Shown: positions 1-9,344 of the stretch, in pieces | Layout of the letters: every line of letters starts with the position of its first letter | Position numbering within the stretch: position 1 is the first letter of the stretch | Origin: Chromera velia | Taxonomy: Eukaryota; Sar; Chromeraceae | Direction: 5' to 3' | DNA length: 23,353 nucleotides | NCBI GenBank assembly: GCA_018398765.1 | Contig: JAHBMJ010002046.1 | Coordinates: 1-23,353 of the forward strand | Notes under the pieces: generated by a model | Databases searched by the model: none | What the model was told of the DNA's origin: nothing | The model's input: only the letters and a program-made list of their open reading frames with translations | Translations under genes and position numbers: made by a program

Positions 1-235
1 CAGGTCTGCCCCCCATGAAAGTCGCAATCTTTAACGCTTTAGTCTACCTGTGAAAATTTGCGAGATTTGACTCTTCATAGGTGGAGCCTGCTCGACTATA
101 TATGGTTCTAAAGGGTCTTGAGCTTCGTTGTGAGGTAGCTTTTCATATGGTAGTAGTGGAGAGCTGAATCTGCTGTTTGATCAATTTTTAGCTCTGGTAT
201 CATGATCACGATACGTAGACGGTCAGCATGATTGA

Positions 236-280
236 TGCATGCTCATGCAGCCGGGCCCGCTAGGCGGATGCATGCATGCA
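236..280. promoter_or_regulatory. TGCATGCA cluster upstream of the first gene
   Basis: TGCATGC lies at 236-242 and two overlapping TGCATGCA palindromes lie at 269-280, about 400 bp before the chosen ATG. In apicomplexans this octamer is a binding site for ApiAP2 transcription factors. Use as a promoter element here is inferred from position only, because the octamer also occurs elsewhere in the window. Confidence 0.3.
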
Positions 281-330
281 TTTAAATTCAACAGTGCCAA
301 CTGATTTGCAACGAGCTATATACATGCGCT

Positions 331-363
331 CGCACGCGCGTGTGTGCGCGCGCATGCACGCAT
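331..363. repeat. Alternating purine-pyrimidine tract, Z-DNA prone
   Basis: Thirty-three bases alternate strictly between purine and pyrimidine and are mostly CG and TG steps. Such tracts can adopt left-handed DNA under negative supercoiling. The tract lies in the presumed promoter region of the first gene. It is followed by a GGGC-repeated stretch near 366-378. Confidence 0.5.
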
Positions 364-446
364 CCGGGCGGGCGGGCGGAAAGGTCCATTTTCTTTTGGC
401 GCAAAACATACCCGAGGCGACGACATGCAGTTGAGGTGACAGTTTT

Positions 447-456
447 GTGACGTCAC
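447..456. promoter_or_regulatory. Perfect CRE-type palindrome GTGACGTCAC
   Basis: The core TGACGTCA at 448-455 is the classic full site for CREB/ATF-type bZIP factors. It sits 220 bp before the ATG at 675. No transcription start can be read from the sequence, so its function is inferred. Confidence 0.3.
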
Positions 457-674
457 GACAGTCATGCAGAAAAGGAAGAAGCGGCAAGTGCACTGGGCTA
501 GCTGCTCACTTTCTTATTGTTCTGAGGGTGCATGTCGCTGTTGACATCACTGGAGTGATCCATCCAGCTGAAAGATACACACGTGTACAAACAACAGCTC
601 CTGTACAGGAGCTGTGCAAAGTCACTGACCGTTCTCAGTTTCCTGTAGTCCAAACGCAGGTGAGCCCCTTCAAG

Positions 675-1673
675 ATGGGTTGTGCAAGCAGTGCGGCCCA
701 CCGAGTGATGGTTGATCCTCCCACCATAGAGGAGGAGGACCTGGTGCATGCGTGTGCAAGCAGTCAACTGGGGAAGGGGGACGAGGTGGCCTCCACACTG
801 TACAGCGGGATCTACCGAAGAGTGTATGTCCAGAATGGGTGGCATCAGGGGAAGATCCAGAGGGACGAGGGGGACACGTCGAAGTTGCAGTGGGTGAATC
901 AGGCAGGGGTGAAGTGGTCCCTGACGATTGATGAAGGCAACAACAGACTGTGCACGTCTACAGACTGTACCTATAACCGGTCGGGGACCGACGACACGAA
1001 GCACTTTGAGCTGTTCAAAACAGACGAAGAGGAGGGATTTATCTTCCAGGGAGATAAAATGATTAGAGTCAAGGCCTTCGAGTGGACTCAAATCCCAGGT
1101 CGGTCACAACCGTGCCAAGTGCTTGCGGATGTTGCGAATCAATATCGAGTTTGACTGACCTTCGTCCGCATGGCCTGCTTTCTTGTCGCTTCATAATAGC
1201 CCCTCAGTTTGCAGATTCTGTCTCTGATCATTCTCCTGCCGCAGGAGTCTACCAGAGGGAGCCTGCTGAGAACGGCTGGCACACTGTGGAGGTCCATCAA
1301 TGGGGGGAGTTTGAGTTTGAGTGGGTGACCTCTGCGGGGCCTCGATGGACGTTGGCCCTGGACTGGGAGGGTGGGGAGAACAATTTCTTCAAAGTGGCAG
1401 AGAAGGACAAGGACCAGCATGAGGGGGAGCATTTCAGGATTGAGGCAGACGGAAAGGGAGGGGCGTCTGCGTTGATTCGACGGGGGGAGAGGTACATGTG
1501 GCAGGACGACCTGCCGGACATCAAGGACAGTCCGGCAGGGAGGTTCTTCAAGGGCAAATTGCCACCCACAAGGAAAGTGATGCTGGCAGTGAACACCTTC
1601 AAAACAGCATTCGATACCCTGGTTGAGGGAAGGGGGACACCCGGGGGTCCGGACTATGCGTCTATCCTCCAGG

Positions 1674-1714
<41 letters not shown>

Positions 1715-3801
1715 ATATGCAAACTCATGTGTGTTATGTATCTGAAGTTGTAAATATTGTATGCATAAATGACGGGGATGTTGGTGTAATGACACAAGTC
1801 TTTCGGTTTGCGTTTTTTAATGGGGTAGAATCGAGCAAAGACGGAAAGGCTGCAGAGCCAACCAGGTGTTAGGGCATGTCCCCGTATTCTCTTTCTTCTA
1901 CTCCGCTTTGATTCTGCATGTGTTCTTTCTTCCCGCGATTGCTCCACATCATTTCCGTGTGCAAGTCTGCGTTAGGCTGTCTCCTGCCTATTTGATTCTT
2001 TGATGCACTGCCAAAGGAGGCACAGAGAAAGAGATCTTAGAAGAAAAGCCGTTGTGTGAGGTCCAACTGAATGAGACAGGGAAGGGAAAAGACAGAGGAG
2101 GAAAAACTCTTGCTTATCGGCAGAGCGTGTGTCTCAGTATGTCTGTATGCCTGTGTGCGTACATTCCGTCAATCTCTTTGCAGACTCTGGAGAAATACTG
2201 GAGCACCGTCGGACCCGCAGGCACCCGGGAGTCTTATGGGTACTACTCTGCGAATGGGGTCCATCTCGGCATCCCCGTGTGTTACTACGCCCTCCGCATG
2301 ATGACAGACACCTGCAGACTGCAGGTCGAGGGCCTGCCCCCCATCCCGTCGGGGGTGAGTCATGACGGGGGGCCGAGGAAGTTGAAACTGGGGATCGTGG
2401 TGGTGAGGGAGATAAAGGGCATCATGCCGGCAACCGAGGATGAGAGAGATGCGAAAAAGGGCACGCCTGTTACTCGCACGGCACATCCAGCAGTGCTTCC
2501 CTCGGGTGACGGAGACCTGCCTCTGGTTTTTGCGGAGAGTCTGCCTGTGTTTCAGGAGTATCTGAAGGCAGTGAGTGATGGCACTATAGAGTTGGTGCCT
2601 GAGGTTGTGGTTGTGGATGGGTCGTTTGAGGGGGTGGTGAGGAAGGGGAACGGGTGTGGGATGAAGAATGCAGGTCTTGTGGTAAATCAATTGCCCAAGA
2701 AATTCCGTCAGGCGAACGATTTTACCTGGGTTTTGTATCCTGATTTTCGTCCCAACTGGGAGAACAAGAGCGGCAAGGAATGGGTGACGGGGGGGATGGG
2801 GATCAATTGGAATGGAGGTCCCATGTTCATCTCAGACGATCTGTGGGTGGTCAAGAAACCGTCTCACCTAGGCCAGGGGGAGTGGACTAGTCTCGAGAGA
2901 CAAGCCTACATCCCCCAGTGGCTCCAACACGAGCTCATGCATCATCTCCAGCTGAGGACTTACAAAGAGTTTGGGTTGGAGGGGGAGAAGAATCATGAGT
3001 GGTTCAACAGATCCTGGTGGGAGAAGTTTCCTGATTTCGAGGGAAGAAACGAGCCCGACTTCTATCATGAGGGCATGTTCAAAAGAATCAGGAAGGCAGA
3101 GGGAGACCTCATGTGGCAAAGACTCACATATGGGGTCTCCCCTCTGACTGCCACAGGCCTCCAGAACCTCATAGAAGAGGGAGCCGTTGCAGGATACTAC
3201 GAGGCATACATCGACTGCAAAATTCAGAATGACTGGCACAGAGTCACTCTGGAGACCGTGTCTTCATCTGAAATGAAGTGGAAGAACAAAGCGGGGGTGG
3301 TGTGGAAGATCACTGTCGGACAGTCTGAGGACGGAGAGGCCGAGCTAACGTGCCACAGCAGCTACGGCACTCAGATCATCACACTGAAGTTGGACGACAC
3401 ACAGAGGAAGGTCACTGGAATGCTCTTCAAGAACGAATTCTACAAAAAGGTCGGCTGGCAAAAGGGAAGCAGCTCTGCCAATTGTGGAAATCGGATCTGC
3501 TTTCTGCTTTTTTGTGCAACTCTAGCTACCAAGAGCCAACTTGAAATCAGTGAACTCGAAGATTCAATCGATCACTCTCCTTTCTTCCTTGCTTCCGTGT
3601 CCCTATGTTCCCATTCCCCCCAAATGCATTTTCCAATTTCTTTCTCGTCTTCTTCATTCTCCTGCATGCATACGCGGGGGAAGGGAGGGTGGGCAGGAGA
3701 GACGACGGACTTTTTGTGTGATGGCAATGTGTCTCTCGCTATGGGTTCCTGACTCTTTTTTCTTTCTTTGCTGTTCTTCTTTCACTTTGCTGCAGATGTA
3801 A
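675..3801 (+). CDS. Acyl-anchored triple-repeat protein with zinc metallopeptidase motif
   Basis: Four exons are inferred: 675-1098, 1245-1672, 2184-3449 and 3796-3801. Joins are CAG|GT, CAG|GT and AAG|GT to CAG, and the reading frame is kept through all of them (about 707 residues). The start was chosen because it gives MGCASS, a textbook N-myristoylation site with a palmitoylatable Cys3, so membrane attachment is likely. Residues 45-137, 142-227 and 621-707 are three copies of one domain sharing Trp-His early and an Ala-Gly-x-x-Trp core. The middle part ends in HELMH at 533-537 with Glu556 eighteen residues on, the HExxH-x18-E spacing of M1-type gluzincins. This predicts a zinc-dependent peptidase, probably cytosolic-face membrane bound. 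No signal peptide or transmembrane helix is seen. I cannot name the repeat domain. If the last intron is retained, the frame continues to 3752 with a low-complexity tail. Peptidase activity is inferred from the motif alone. Confidence 0.75.
807..1085 (+). other. Repeat domain copy 1 (residues 45-137)
   Basis: This copy begins with a Tyr-Arg segment, then Asn-Gly-Trp-His at residues 54-57, Leu-Gln-Trp at 71-73, Ala-Gly at 77-78 and Trp81. It ends with an acidic stretch and a Phe-x-Gly-Asp strand near 124-127. It lies wholly in exon 1. Confidence 0.7.
1099..1244 (+). other. Intron 1
   Basis: The 146-bp GT-AG intron interrupts a glycine codon (phase 1) between repeat domains 1 and 2. Its acceptor follows a pyrimidine-rich TTCTCCTGCCGCAG. 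Splicing joins the two repeat-bearing frames exactly, which is the main support. Confidence 0.75.
1245..1501 (+). other. Repeat domain copy 2 (residues 142-227)
   Basis: The same pattern as copy 1 is visible: Asn-Gly-Trp-His at 151-154, Phe-Glu-Trp at 166-168, Ala-Gly at 172-173 and Trp176. It ends with Arg-Gly-Glu-Arg-Tyr. The domain starts at the exon 2 boundary, consistent with duplication by exon shuffling. Confidence 0.7.
1673..2183 (+). other. Intron 2 with (GT)18 tract
   Basis: This phase-0 intron has donor CAG|GTAGGT and acceptor TCTCTTTGCAG. A pure GT repeat at 1677-1712 starts four bases inside the donor, so slippage there could affect donor recognition. The rest carries no recognisable coding sequence. 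Confidence 0.75.
2928..2999 (+). other. HExxH-x18-E zinc-binding signature
   Basis: Codons for His533, Glu534 and His537 lie at 2928-2942, and Glu556 at 2997-2999. In gluzincin peptidases the two histidines and distal glutamate bind zinc, and the glutamate in HExxH is the general base. The distal residue here sits in Asn-His-Glu-Trp-Phe, so His555 is a possible alternative ligand. Confidence 0.55.
3192..3449 (+). other. Repeat domain copy 3 (residues 621-707)
   Basis: Asn-Asp-Trp-His, Met-Lys-Trp, Ala-Gly and Val-Val-Trp-Lys repeat the spacing of copies 1 and 2. The copy ends with Phe-Lys-Asn-Glu-Phe-Tyr-Lys-Lys at the end of exon 3. It is separated from copies 1 and 2 by the metallopeptidase region. 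Confidence 0.65.
3450..3795 (+). other. Intron 3, leading to a two-codon terminal exon
   Basis: The donor is AAAAAG|GTCGGC. The acceptor ends a long pyrimidine tract (about 3755-3795) with TTTGCTGCAG. The following exon would read ATG TAA, ending the protein in Lys-Lys-Met. The alternative is retention, which adds about 100 low-complexity residues. Confidence 0.5.
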
Positions 3802-4183
3802 ATTGTGGGGTCGATATTATGCTGGGAAAGCGAGGGACTTCTTTTGCAGTCGAAGCATTCGGGCGTGACTTGCATGGCACCGCACTGGTTCGGCAAATTC
3901 TCACAATGTGTTCAAAAAGTTGTTTTGCCATAGATGTTGTGAAAGCATCAGATCTGGCATACTGGCCGTGACTGGTAACCGGTGCTTGTATGTATATCTA
4001 AGACTTCCACAAGTGCATTCTGACGTGCAATTAAGGAAGTGCACTGCTAATCGTTTTAATGGCTGATGAACCTCCTTTGACCTGCTACCACTAGAGATAA
4101 CATTCAAAAAAAAAAAAAAACGGTTGTTACACAATTTTTTTTGAACCACAACCAACCACAACTAGAACTACAACCAACAACAC
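3802..4183 (+). other. Presumed 3' UTR and flank, no gene seen
   Basis: I see no coding sequence here. An uninterrupted A15 run occupies 4106-4120, and a C/A-rich ACCACAACC-like stretch fills 4142-4195. The A run sits just before the 5' end of the reverse transcriptase relic, so it may be a tail of an older retrocopy or a chance tract. Confidence 0.5.
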
Positions 4184-6157
4184 TTGAGCAACACAAAGGT
4201 GTTTAATCATAGAATATATTTATTTACCAGTTATACAAGAGTCAAATGGCCGCGAGCGGCACAGTTCATCTTCAATTATTACAGGGGAGATGCCGAAATG
4301 TTCCTAGCTATGGGGGGGGAACAGGATGACAGTTCTCCAGAGCAAGAAAGGATGAACACAGGGAGACCCTCTAGTGATGGGGGGCTATGCGATCACTCAG
4401 CTTCCCCTCGTATGGGCACTACGAGATACCATTACACAGGTCAGGGCGGGGAGAAAGGGAAGGGACGAACAGGGAGAAAGAGCAAGTAGTGAGAATAGGG
4501 AGGGAAGGGAGGGGGGACAGGAGGCCGGGGGATGGGGGCGTCGGGGGCGTCGGGGGAGACGACCAGGAGGTGCATAACCGAGAACTTTGGAGAGAAACGG
4601 ACTCGTGGATCCCCCCCCCCAGACTTTCAGATGCGCCAGCCGAACTAGCAGCCCTCCAAAGCAAGGCATGGCGATAGGTATGATATGCAGACGACGCGTC
4701 CTGCCTTGGCAGGCTAGTGATGATCAAGGAATGGTACCGCACAGTGTTGTAGAGGGATCTGGCCATAAGCTACTTCTCCGAGCCCGATAAGACAATTCTC
4801 GCAGTCCCCACACGGTTTGTAGAAGAAGCCAAGAGGGTGTTTGCCGAGTTTTTACCTAAAAAAGAGGGAGGAAAGGGAATGACCATAATAGTGACAGTGT
4901 ACAGACTCCTAGGAGGAATCCTAGGACGATTTGTGAGAGATGAAGCAGAGAAAGAGAACTGGGTGGGAAAAAAAGTAGAACTTACCATATAAGAGTTCGT
5001 GAAAAGAACGGAAAGAGTGGCTGAAGCAGCTGTGCACGCGCTCCAGGAAGTGTACACGGCGTATGTTAAGTCACAACAGCGGGAGTTGGGGTTCCGGCAA
5101 AGGGTCACATAGGAAAGGGGGGAACCGTTTAATCTCTTTGAGGCAGCTATTCAAGACAGGCTCTAGAGACAGGCTGCTCCCAGCCTTGCTGTTCGGGAGG
5201 CCCCGCGACAGCCCCTTCACCGCCGTAAAGCAATGGATGAGAGAAGTCAGTGCACTGCCAGACTGTGCCAGTTAGACTGGGGGGGATGGGGATTGACAAT
5301 CCTAAAACAGAAGGAGGGGAAGCGAGAGCGACGTCTCACGTAGCAACCAGAGGTCTCACACAGGCCATTCAAGAAGGAAGAGAGGTAGAAGAGGAAAAAG
5401 AAAGAGAAGAAAGGAAGGAGGCCCGCAAACAGCATAGCTAGAGGAAGAAGGTGGAGGAGAAAGAAAGATGAGAGAGGGTGAAAGAAACAGATTCCGAAGT
5501 TTCGGAGGTGTCACTGACGGGGGAGTAGAGGAGAGCAGTCAGAGAGGCAAAGGCAAAGCGACACTCAGGATGGCTCAGTGTGGTTCTACAAGAAGCAGAC
5601 AACATGCTTCTCAGCCCAGAAGAGTTCTGAGATGCCCTAACCCTGCGCTACCAATTCAAGGCGCAGGGAGACAAGAGGAATTGCGAGGGGTATACCACTG
5701 GGGGCAGCTAGGGGCTGCACCATGATGGGGCTGCAGCACGCCCTCAACTGCAAAAGAGGGGGACATGTTGGGATGAGACACAATGAGGTAAACCAGAGCT
5801 GGCATTTGCATCAGCAGTAGGGAGGAGGGAGCCAGTAGTGAGGGCAGAGGAAGACTCTCTGAGATCCTGGGTCTACCGGCCCTCTACGGGGACTTCTCAG
5901 TGCGGGGACTCTGGGTAAGGCAAAGGCAGGCAATTCTAGACATAAGGGTGGTTAACACCCAGGCCGCTTCCTATATACAGGGTGACTGGCTAAAAGTTCT
6001 CATCCGGTCAGCCACGGGGAAAAAGGAGCAGTATGCCGAGCCGTGCAGGGACAAGGGGTACGATTTCACGCCCCTCGTCAGCAGTATAGATAGGGCCCTC
6101 GAAAAGGATGCCCAGATGTTCCTAAAGAACGCAGCACATCTTGTGAGTTTGAAGTAG
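4184..6157 (+). pseudogene. Decayed non-LTR-type reverse transcriptase with nuclease-like C-terminus
   Basis: This is a relic of a retroelement polymerase in several frames. Visible pieces in order are Trp-Pro...Phe-Ile-Phe-Asn-Tyr-Tyr (about 4245-4290), TQGDP (4356-4370), YADDA (4684-4698), Leu-Gly-Gly (4909-4917), Leu-Pro-Ala-Leu (about 5170) and RLGGMGI (about 5274-5294). A Cys-x6-His-x3-Cys knuckle with RHNE follows (5716-5787), then Gly-Asp-Phe-Ser and Leu-Asp-Ile-Arg (5885-5947), which look like a restriction-like endonuclease core. Stops occur at 4675, 4681, 4750, 4990, 5110 and 5628, with frameshifts near 4355, 5160 and 5260. The stops at 4675 and 4681 replace the Gln and Trp expected before YADD. 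A purine-rich stretch at about 4447-4610 interrupts the palm region. The domain order resembles non-LTR elements with C-terminal nucleases. The exact clade is not assignable by eye. Confidence 0.75.
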
Positions 6158-7395
6158 GATAGGACATACAGGTAGATGTGCGCATACATGAAGGTAAAAA
6201 TGCAGGCAACGCACCACAAAGCAGCCAGCAGGTGCCTACAGGGCACCAGAGGAGAGGTGTGAAGAGTGAGTGTTGAGGGAGGGGCAGCGGCAGCGGCAGT
6301 ACTCAGATAGATGAAGAGACAATCAGCCGCTCCTCATGGAAAAAGCAAGGTCATGGGAAGATAAAGAGAGCTCATAGGTGGTTGAAATCGATACTAGATT
6401 GAACTAATAGTTGTTTCTCTTTAGGAACTTTGTGTAAAACTTCAAAAGATTTTAAAAGTAATATATTCAGGAATATATTCCCTGATGAATTAATGGGGGG
6501 TCCGGGGGGGCAGAGCCCCCCAGGCTATACATTTTTTTTTTCAAATATGTACAGTAACATATAACATATCATATGAATACGGCTAGGAGTATGGTTGAAA
6601 GTTCATATATGTTATCACTGCATGAACACACACCAAACCAAAATATACATGCACACACTGCAGTGATGATGTTATAGGTATAATAAAGATAAAAGACAAA
6701 AAACCTTATTCAGTGAGTCATGTATATTGAACGATAGGAATTCATGCCTAGATTCATGCACGACTCGGAACAGGATTTACAGTGTCTTAACTATATTTTA
6801 AAAATGAAGCCCCCTTTTTTTGTTTTGGCCGAGCTTCAGGCCACTCATATTTTATGACTTACGCAAGCATATGGAAGTGAAAAGTAGAGTCTCACCTCTC
6901 TCGAGATTCCTCTAGTGGAATCCTATGGGCCCTTCCGTGTCGATCCTCTAGCCTGTCTAGAGGACTTTTCAAACTGCTATACTCCCGAATTCCTGGCCTT
7001 CTCTTACTAGAGGACCACCGCGAATATGTTGACCTAACGCACTCGTCTAGACTGATACAGATGGATAGAAATAAATATCTAATCAGTCTTTTCATGAGAC
7101 AGAAAGTTTGTGAACCCCCACAGTCCACAAAAAGCTCCTGCTGGTGGCCTTGTGCAATACTCAGAGCATAAGAGAATCATAGAGACAAATAGGGTACAGT
7201 ACAGTTCCTACATATGAAGCTCTGTCAATCCCTAGGTCAAGTTTCTCACTCAGACAGACGGAAACGGCTGTACACGGCTGTCTGACTGTCTGGAAACAAA
7301 TTTGACCAGAATTAATTCTGAAGCCTCCGATGGTATAACCATACCATTGTGCTAATTAAATGCAATATGAAAGTCTGGAGTAAACACCACCACGG
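6158..7395. other. AT-rich intergenic region, no gene seen
   Basis: Apart from the GC hairpin at 6505-6521 I recognise nothing coding. CAGCGG-like triplets sit near 6284-6300. Around 6895-7060 the tetramer CTAG recurs many times (for example TCTAGTGG, CCTCTAGCC, GTCTAGAGG), and an open minus-strand frame there matches nothing I know. Confidence 0.5.
6495..6541. repeat. G-run / GC hairpin followed by T10
   Basis: GGGGGG, TCC and GGGGGGG are followed by a perfect seven-pair stem, GGGGGGC (6505-6511) and GCCCCCC (6515-6521), with an AGA loop. A T10 run lies at 6532-6541. It is isolated in AT-rich DNA and may be a mobile GC cluster or an element end. Confidence 0.6.
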
Positions 7396-7635
7396 TGAGT
7401 GCCTCGGGTGTATTTTTTACGCCAAAGTGCATGCAGGCCATACCATGGAACTCATAACATGCACATCTCTGTCGGCAAACTGTCGCAGGCGCCCCGCCAC
7501 CCCGTGTGGCTGGGCCGCCGCGTGCATGCATCGCTCCTTTCTCTGGCTTGGAGCGAAGGGACGAATGGAAAGGCCGGGACTGGAATTCACCCTCCGTGAA
7601 TCCGACTAGGAACAGGACCGTCGTTTACTTTCACA
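7396..7635 (-). repeat. 3' LTR (left copy)
   Basis: It is about 94% identical to the right copy at 18541-18758, judged by eye. It carries two extra 11-base segments, at 7401-7411 and inside the duplicated CTGTCG near 7480-7495. Seven of its differences are CpG-to-TpG/CpA changes relative to the right copy, so it looks the more decayed one. Confidence 0.65.
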
Positions 7636-7650
7636 CACCCCCTCCCGAGC
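7636..7650 (-). other. Candidate polypurine tract next to the 3' LTR
   Basis: On the minus strand the sequence reads CTCGGGAGGGGG and then TGTGTGAAAG, where the LTR starts. A purine tract immediately before the 3' LTR primes plus-strand synthesis in LTR retrotransposons. The position is exactly where it is expected for a minus-strand element. Confidence 0.5.
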
Positions 7651-9344
7651 CCCCGAGGAAAGACTATGAAGCACGCAACACAACACACCCCCTTCTGATG
7701 AGGGGGAATCGGGAAGCATGAGAAAAGATCTTTCTTTAATCACCTGGCTCCCCAATTTTTCCTTTTCCTCTTTTCCTGACGCTCGATCATTGCCTGTCAG
7801 TCACCGCAACTGGCTGCCTAATGGGAGCGGTCTCATTTTGACTAAAGGGCCACTATATATGCAGGCAGGGTAATCCGCATATATAAACAGGCAATTGCTG
7901 CAGGAGGCTTCTATGTCAAGCACAGATTTAGAGGCCCTGCAGTGAGAAGCAACGCTCCCCATCCAAGCAAGTTACAAAAATATGGCATTCCCCAAACTGC
8001 TCGAACACTGCCCCGCCATTATGGCCAGCAGCCTAGAACGTGCGCTCATTAGTTGGATGCAGCCACGCCGGGACGTGCCACACACACCTAGCTCGAAACG
8101 CCCACACGTCAGAAGATATGCAGGGAAGGGATTGCTATAGGTCCTCCCCTTTCCCCACATCCAAAACGGAGACTACCTTTCCTCCCAACCAACACAGCAT
8201 AAACATAAAAGAATTACTCATAGATCATTTACCACCTCTCTCTTCATTCCTTTATCTTGTGCTCTCATGCGTCGTCCTCTCCAGACGTCATTTATTATCC
8301 TTGAACAAGTGAGAGCACACCGGGCTCACACGTATGCAGGGCAAACAGGGAAAGGGAAACCAGCCGACCGGGGTAGAGGAAAAAACGAAACCACACCAGG
8401 AAAGCAAAAGGAACAGCATAGACGAACACAGGCCCCGAGCCTACTGGCATGCCATCATATGCTAACGAACACATGGAACACACAGCCTATCTGCTTTCAG
8501 ATAGTGCCCCGCCCCACACGCAGAAAACCGATGAAATCTAGCATGCAGGAGCCCTACGCTACCTGTAATGCTTCCTTCTTCGGACAGACCCTGCTCTAAA
8601 TGTATGGAAGAAATAAAAGAAAGAAAGGCAAACAAAACACAAGCATTCCTCATGTAAACCATAATGCAGCTCATTTGAAACCAAGAGCTTTTGACAGCCC
8701 TGGCAGGCCCTGATACCTTGGCAAGGAGACCTAATCTTATAGAACAGGCCTGTTAAAAGCAAAATCCTTACCACCTTTTCCCCCAATACTTCCTTTCCTT
8801 CTTTCACGCACTCGTACATACGGTATATGTGGATGGCCCCCGCGACTATCCACAAAAGGAAGGGAAAATGTTTTGCTTGCCTTACCCACCCTACTCTATT
8901 TCGGGTTGGCCATGTGTTAGGGTGTCGGCATTGCAAGCCCCCCTAACGCTAACCGGCAGCTCAAGGAAAACAGGACTGCAAAAGGTCTCTGCCTTCATAG
9001 ACAGGATGGGAAGGCCTTCCATCCCCGCTCCTTTCCGTCTGTGAAAACGAATTGAAAAAGGAAAACCCGAAGATGCCCATACCCGGATAGCGCCCACCAT
9101 CCATGCATGCCCCTGTGATATAACAAGCTTCCCCGGGCTGTGCGGAAATCCAAACAAAGAAGAGAGAGAGAAAGTAAACAAATATATACAAACGAACTGC
9201 ACTCTTAGGAAGATGCCCCCGAGGCACCCCTTACCGCTTCATGCATACCTTGCGGAAACAAACAAAACCACAGGAGAGCCACCACGCACTTCCCTGACCT
9301 TCTGGGGAAAGGATTTCATAAATACAAACCAACAAAACCTCCAT
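7651..9344 (-). other. Non-coding 3' part of the LTR element; reverse transcriptase expected but not seen
   Basis: Copia order would put reverse transcriptase and RNase H here on the minus strand. I looked in all frames for a (Y/F)xDD box and for the usual leucine-rich and lysine-rich flanking motifs, and found none. The plus strand is A/C-rich and has no long open frame on either strand. It may be a long 3' untranslated region, a replacement or a deletion scar. Confidence 0.5.

Noticed and set aside
447-674. Open frame continuing upstream of the chosen ATG
   Set aside because: The upstream part has no domain, and the MGCASS start is a strong N-terminal signal at 675.
6892-7128. 78-residue minus-strand open frame
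   Set aside because: It matches nothing I recognise and lies in a CTAG-rich AT-rich stretch; likely chance.
7396-7635. Reading the 230-bp repeat as a short coding gene
   Set aside because: The plus-strand frames change between the two copies because of the 11-base insertions, and the differences show no codon pattern.
8559-8936. Minus-strand frame with paired Cys and His-Glu-Glu-Cys resembling a small zinc-binding module
   Set aside because: Only a few residues fit, there is no supporting context, and the surrounding frame is low complexity.
9100-9230. Intron-like signals on the minus strand (GTATGC donor, pyrimidine tract and CACAG)
   Set aside because: No coding exons are visible on either side, so the match is probably chance.
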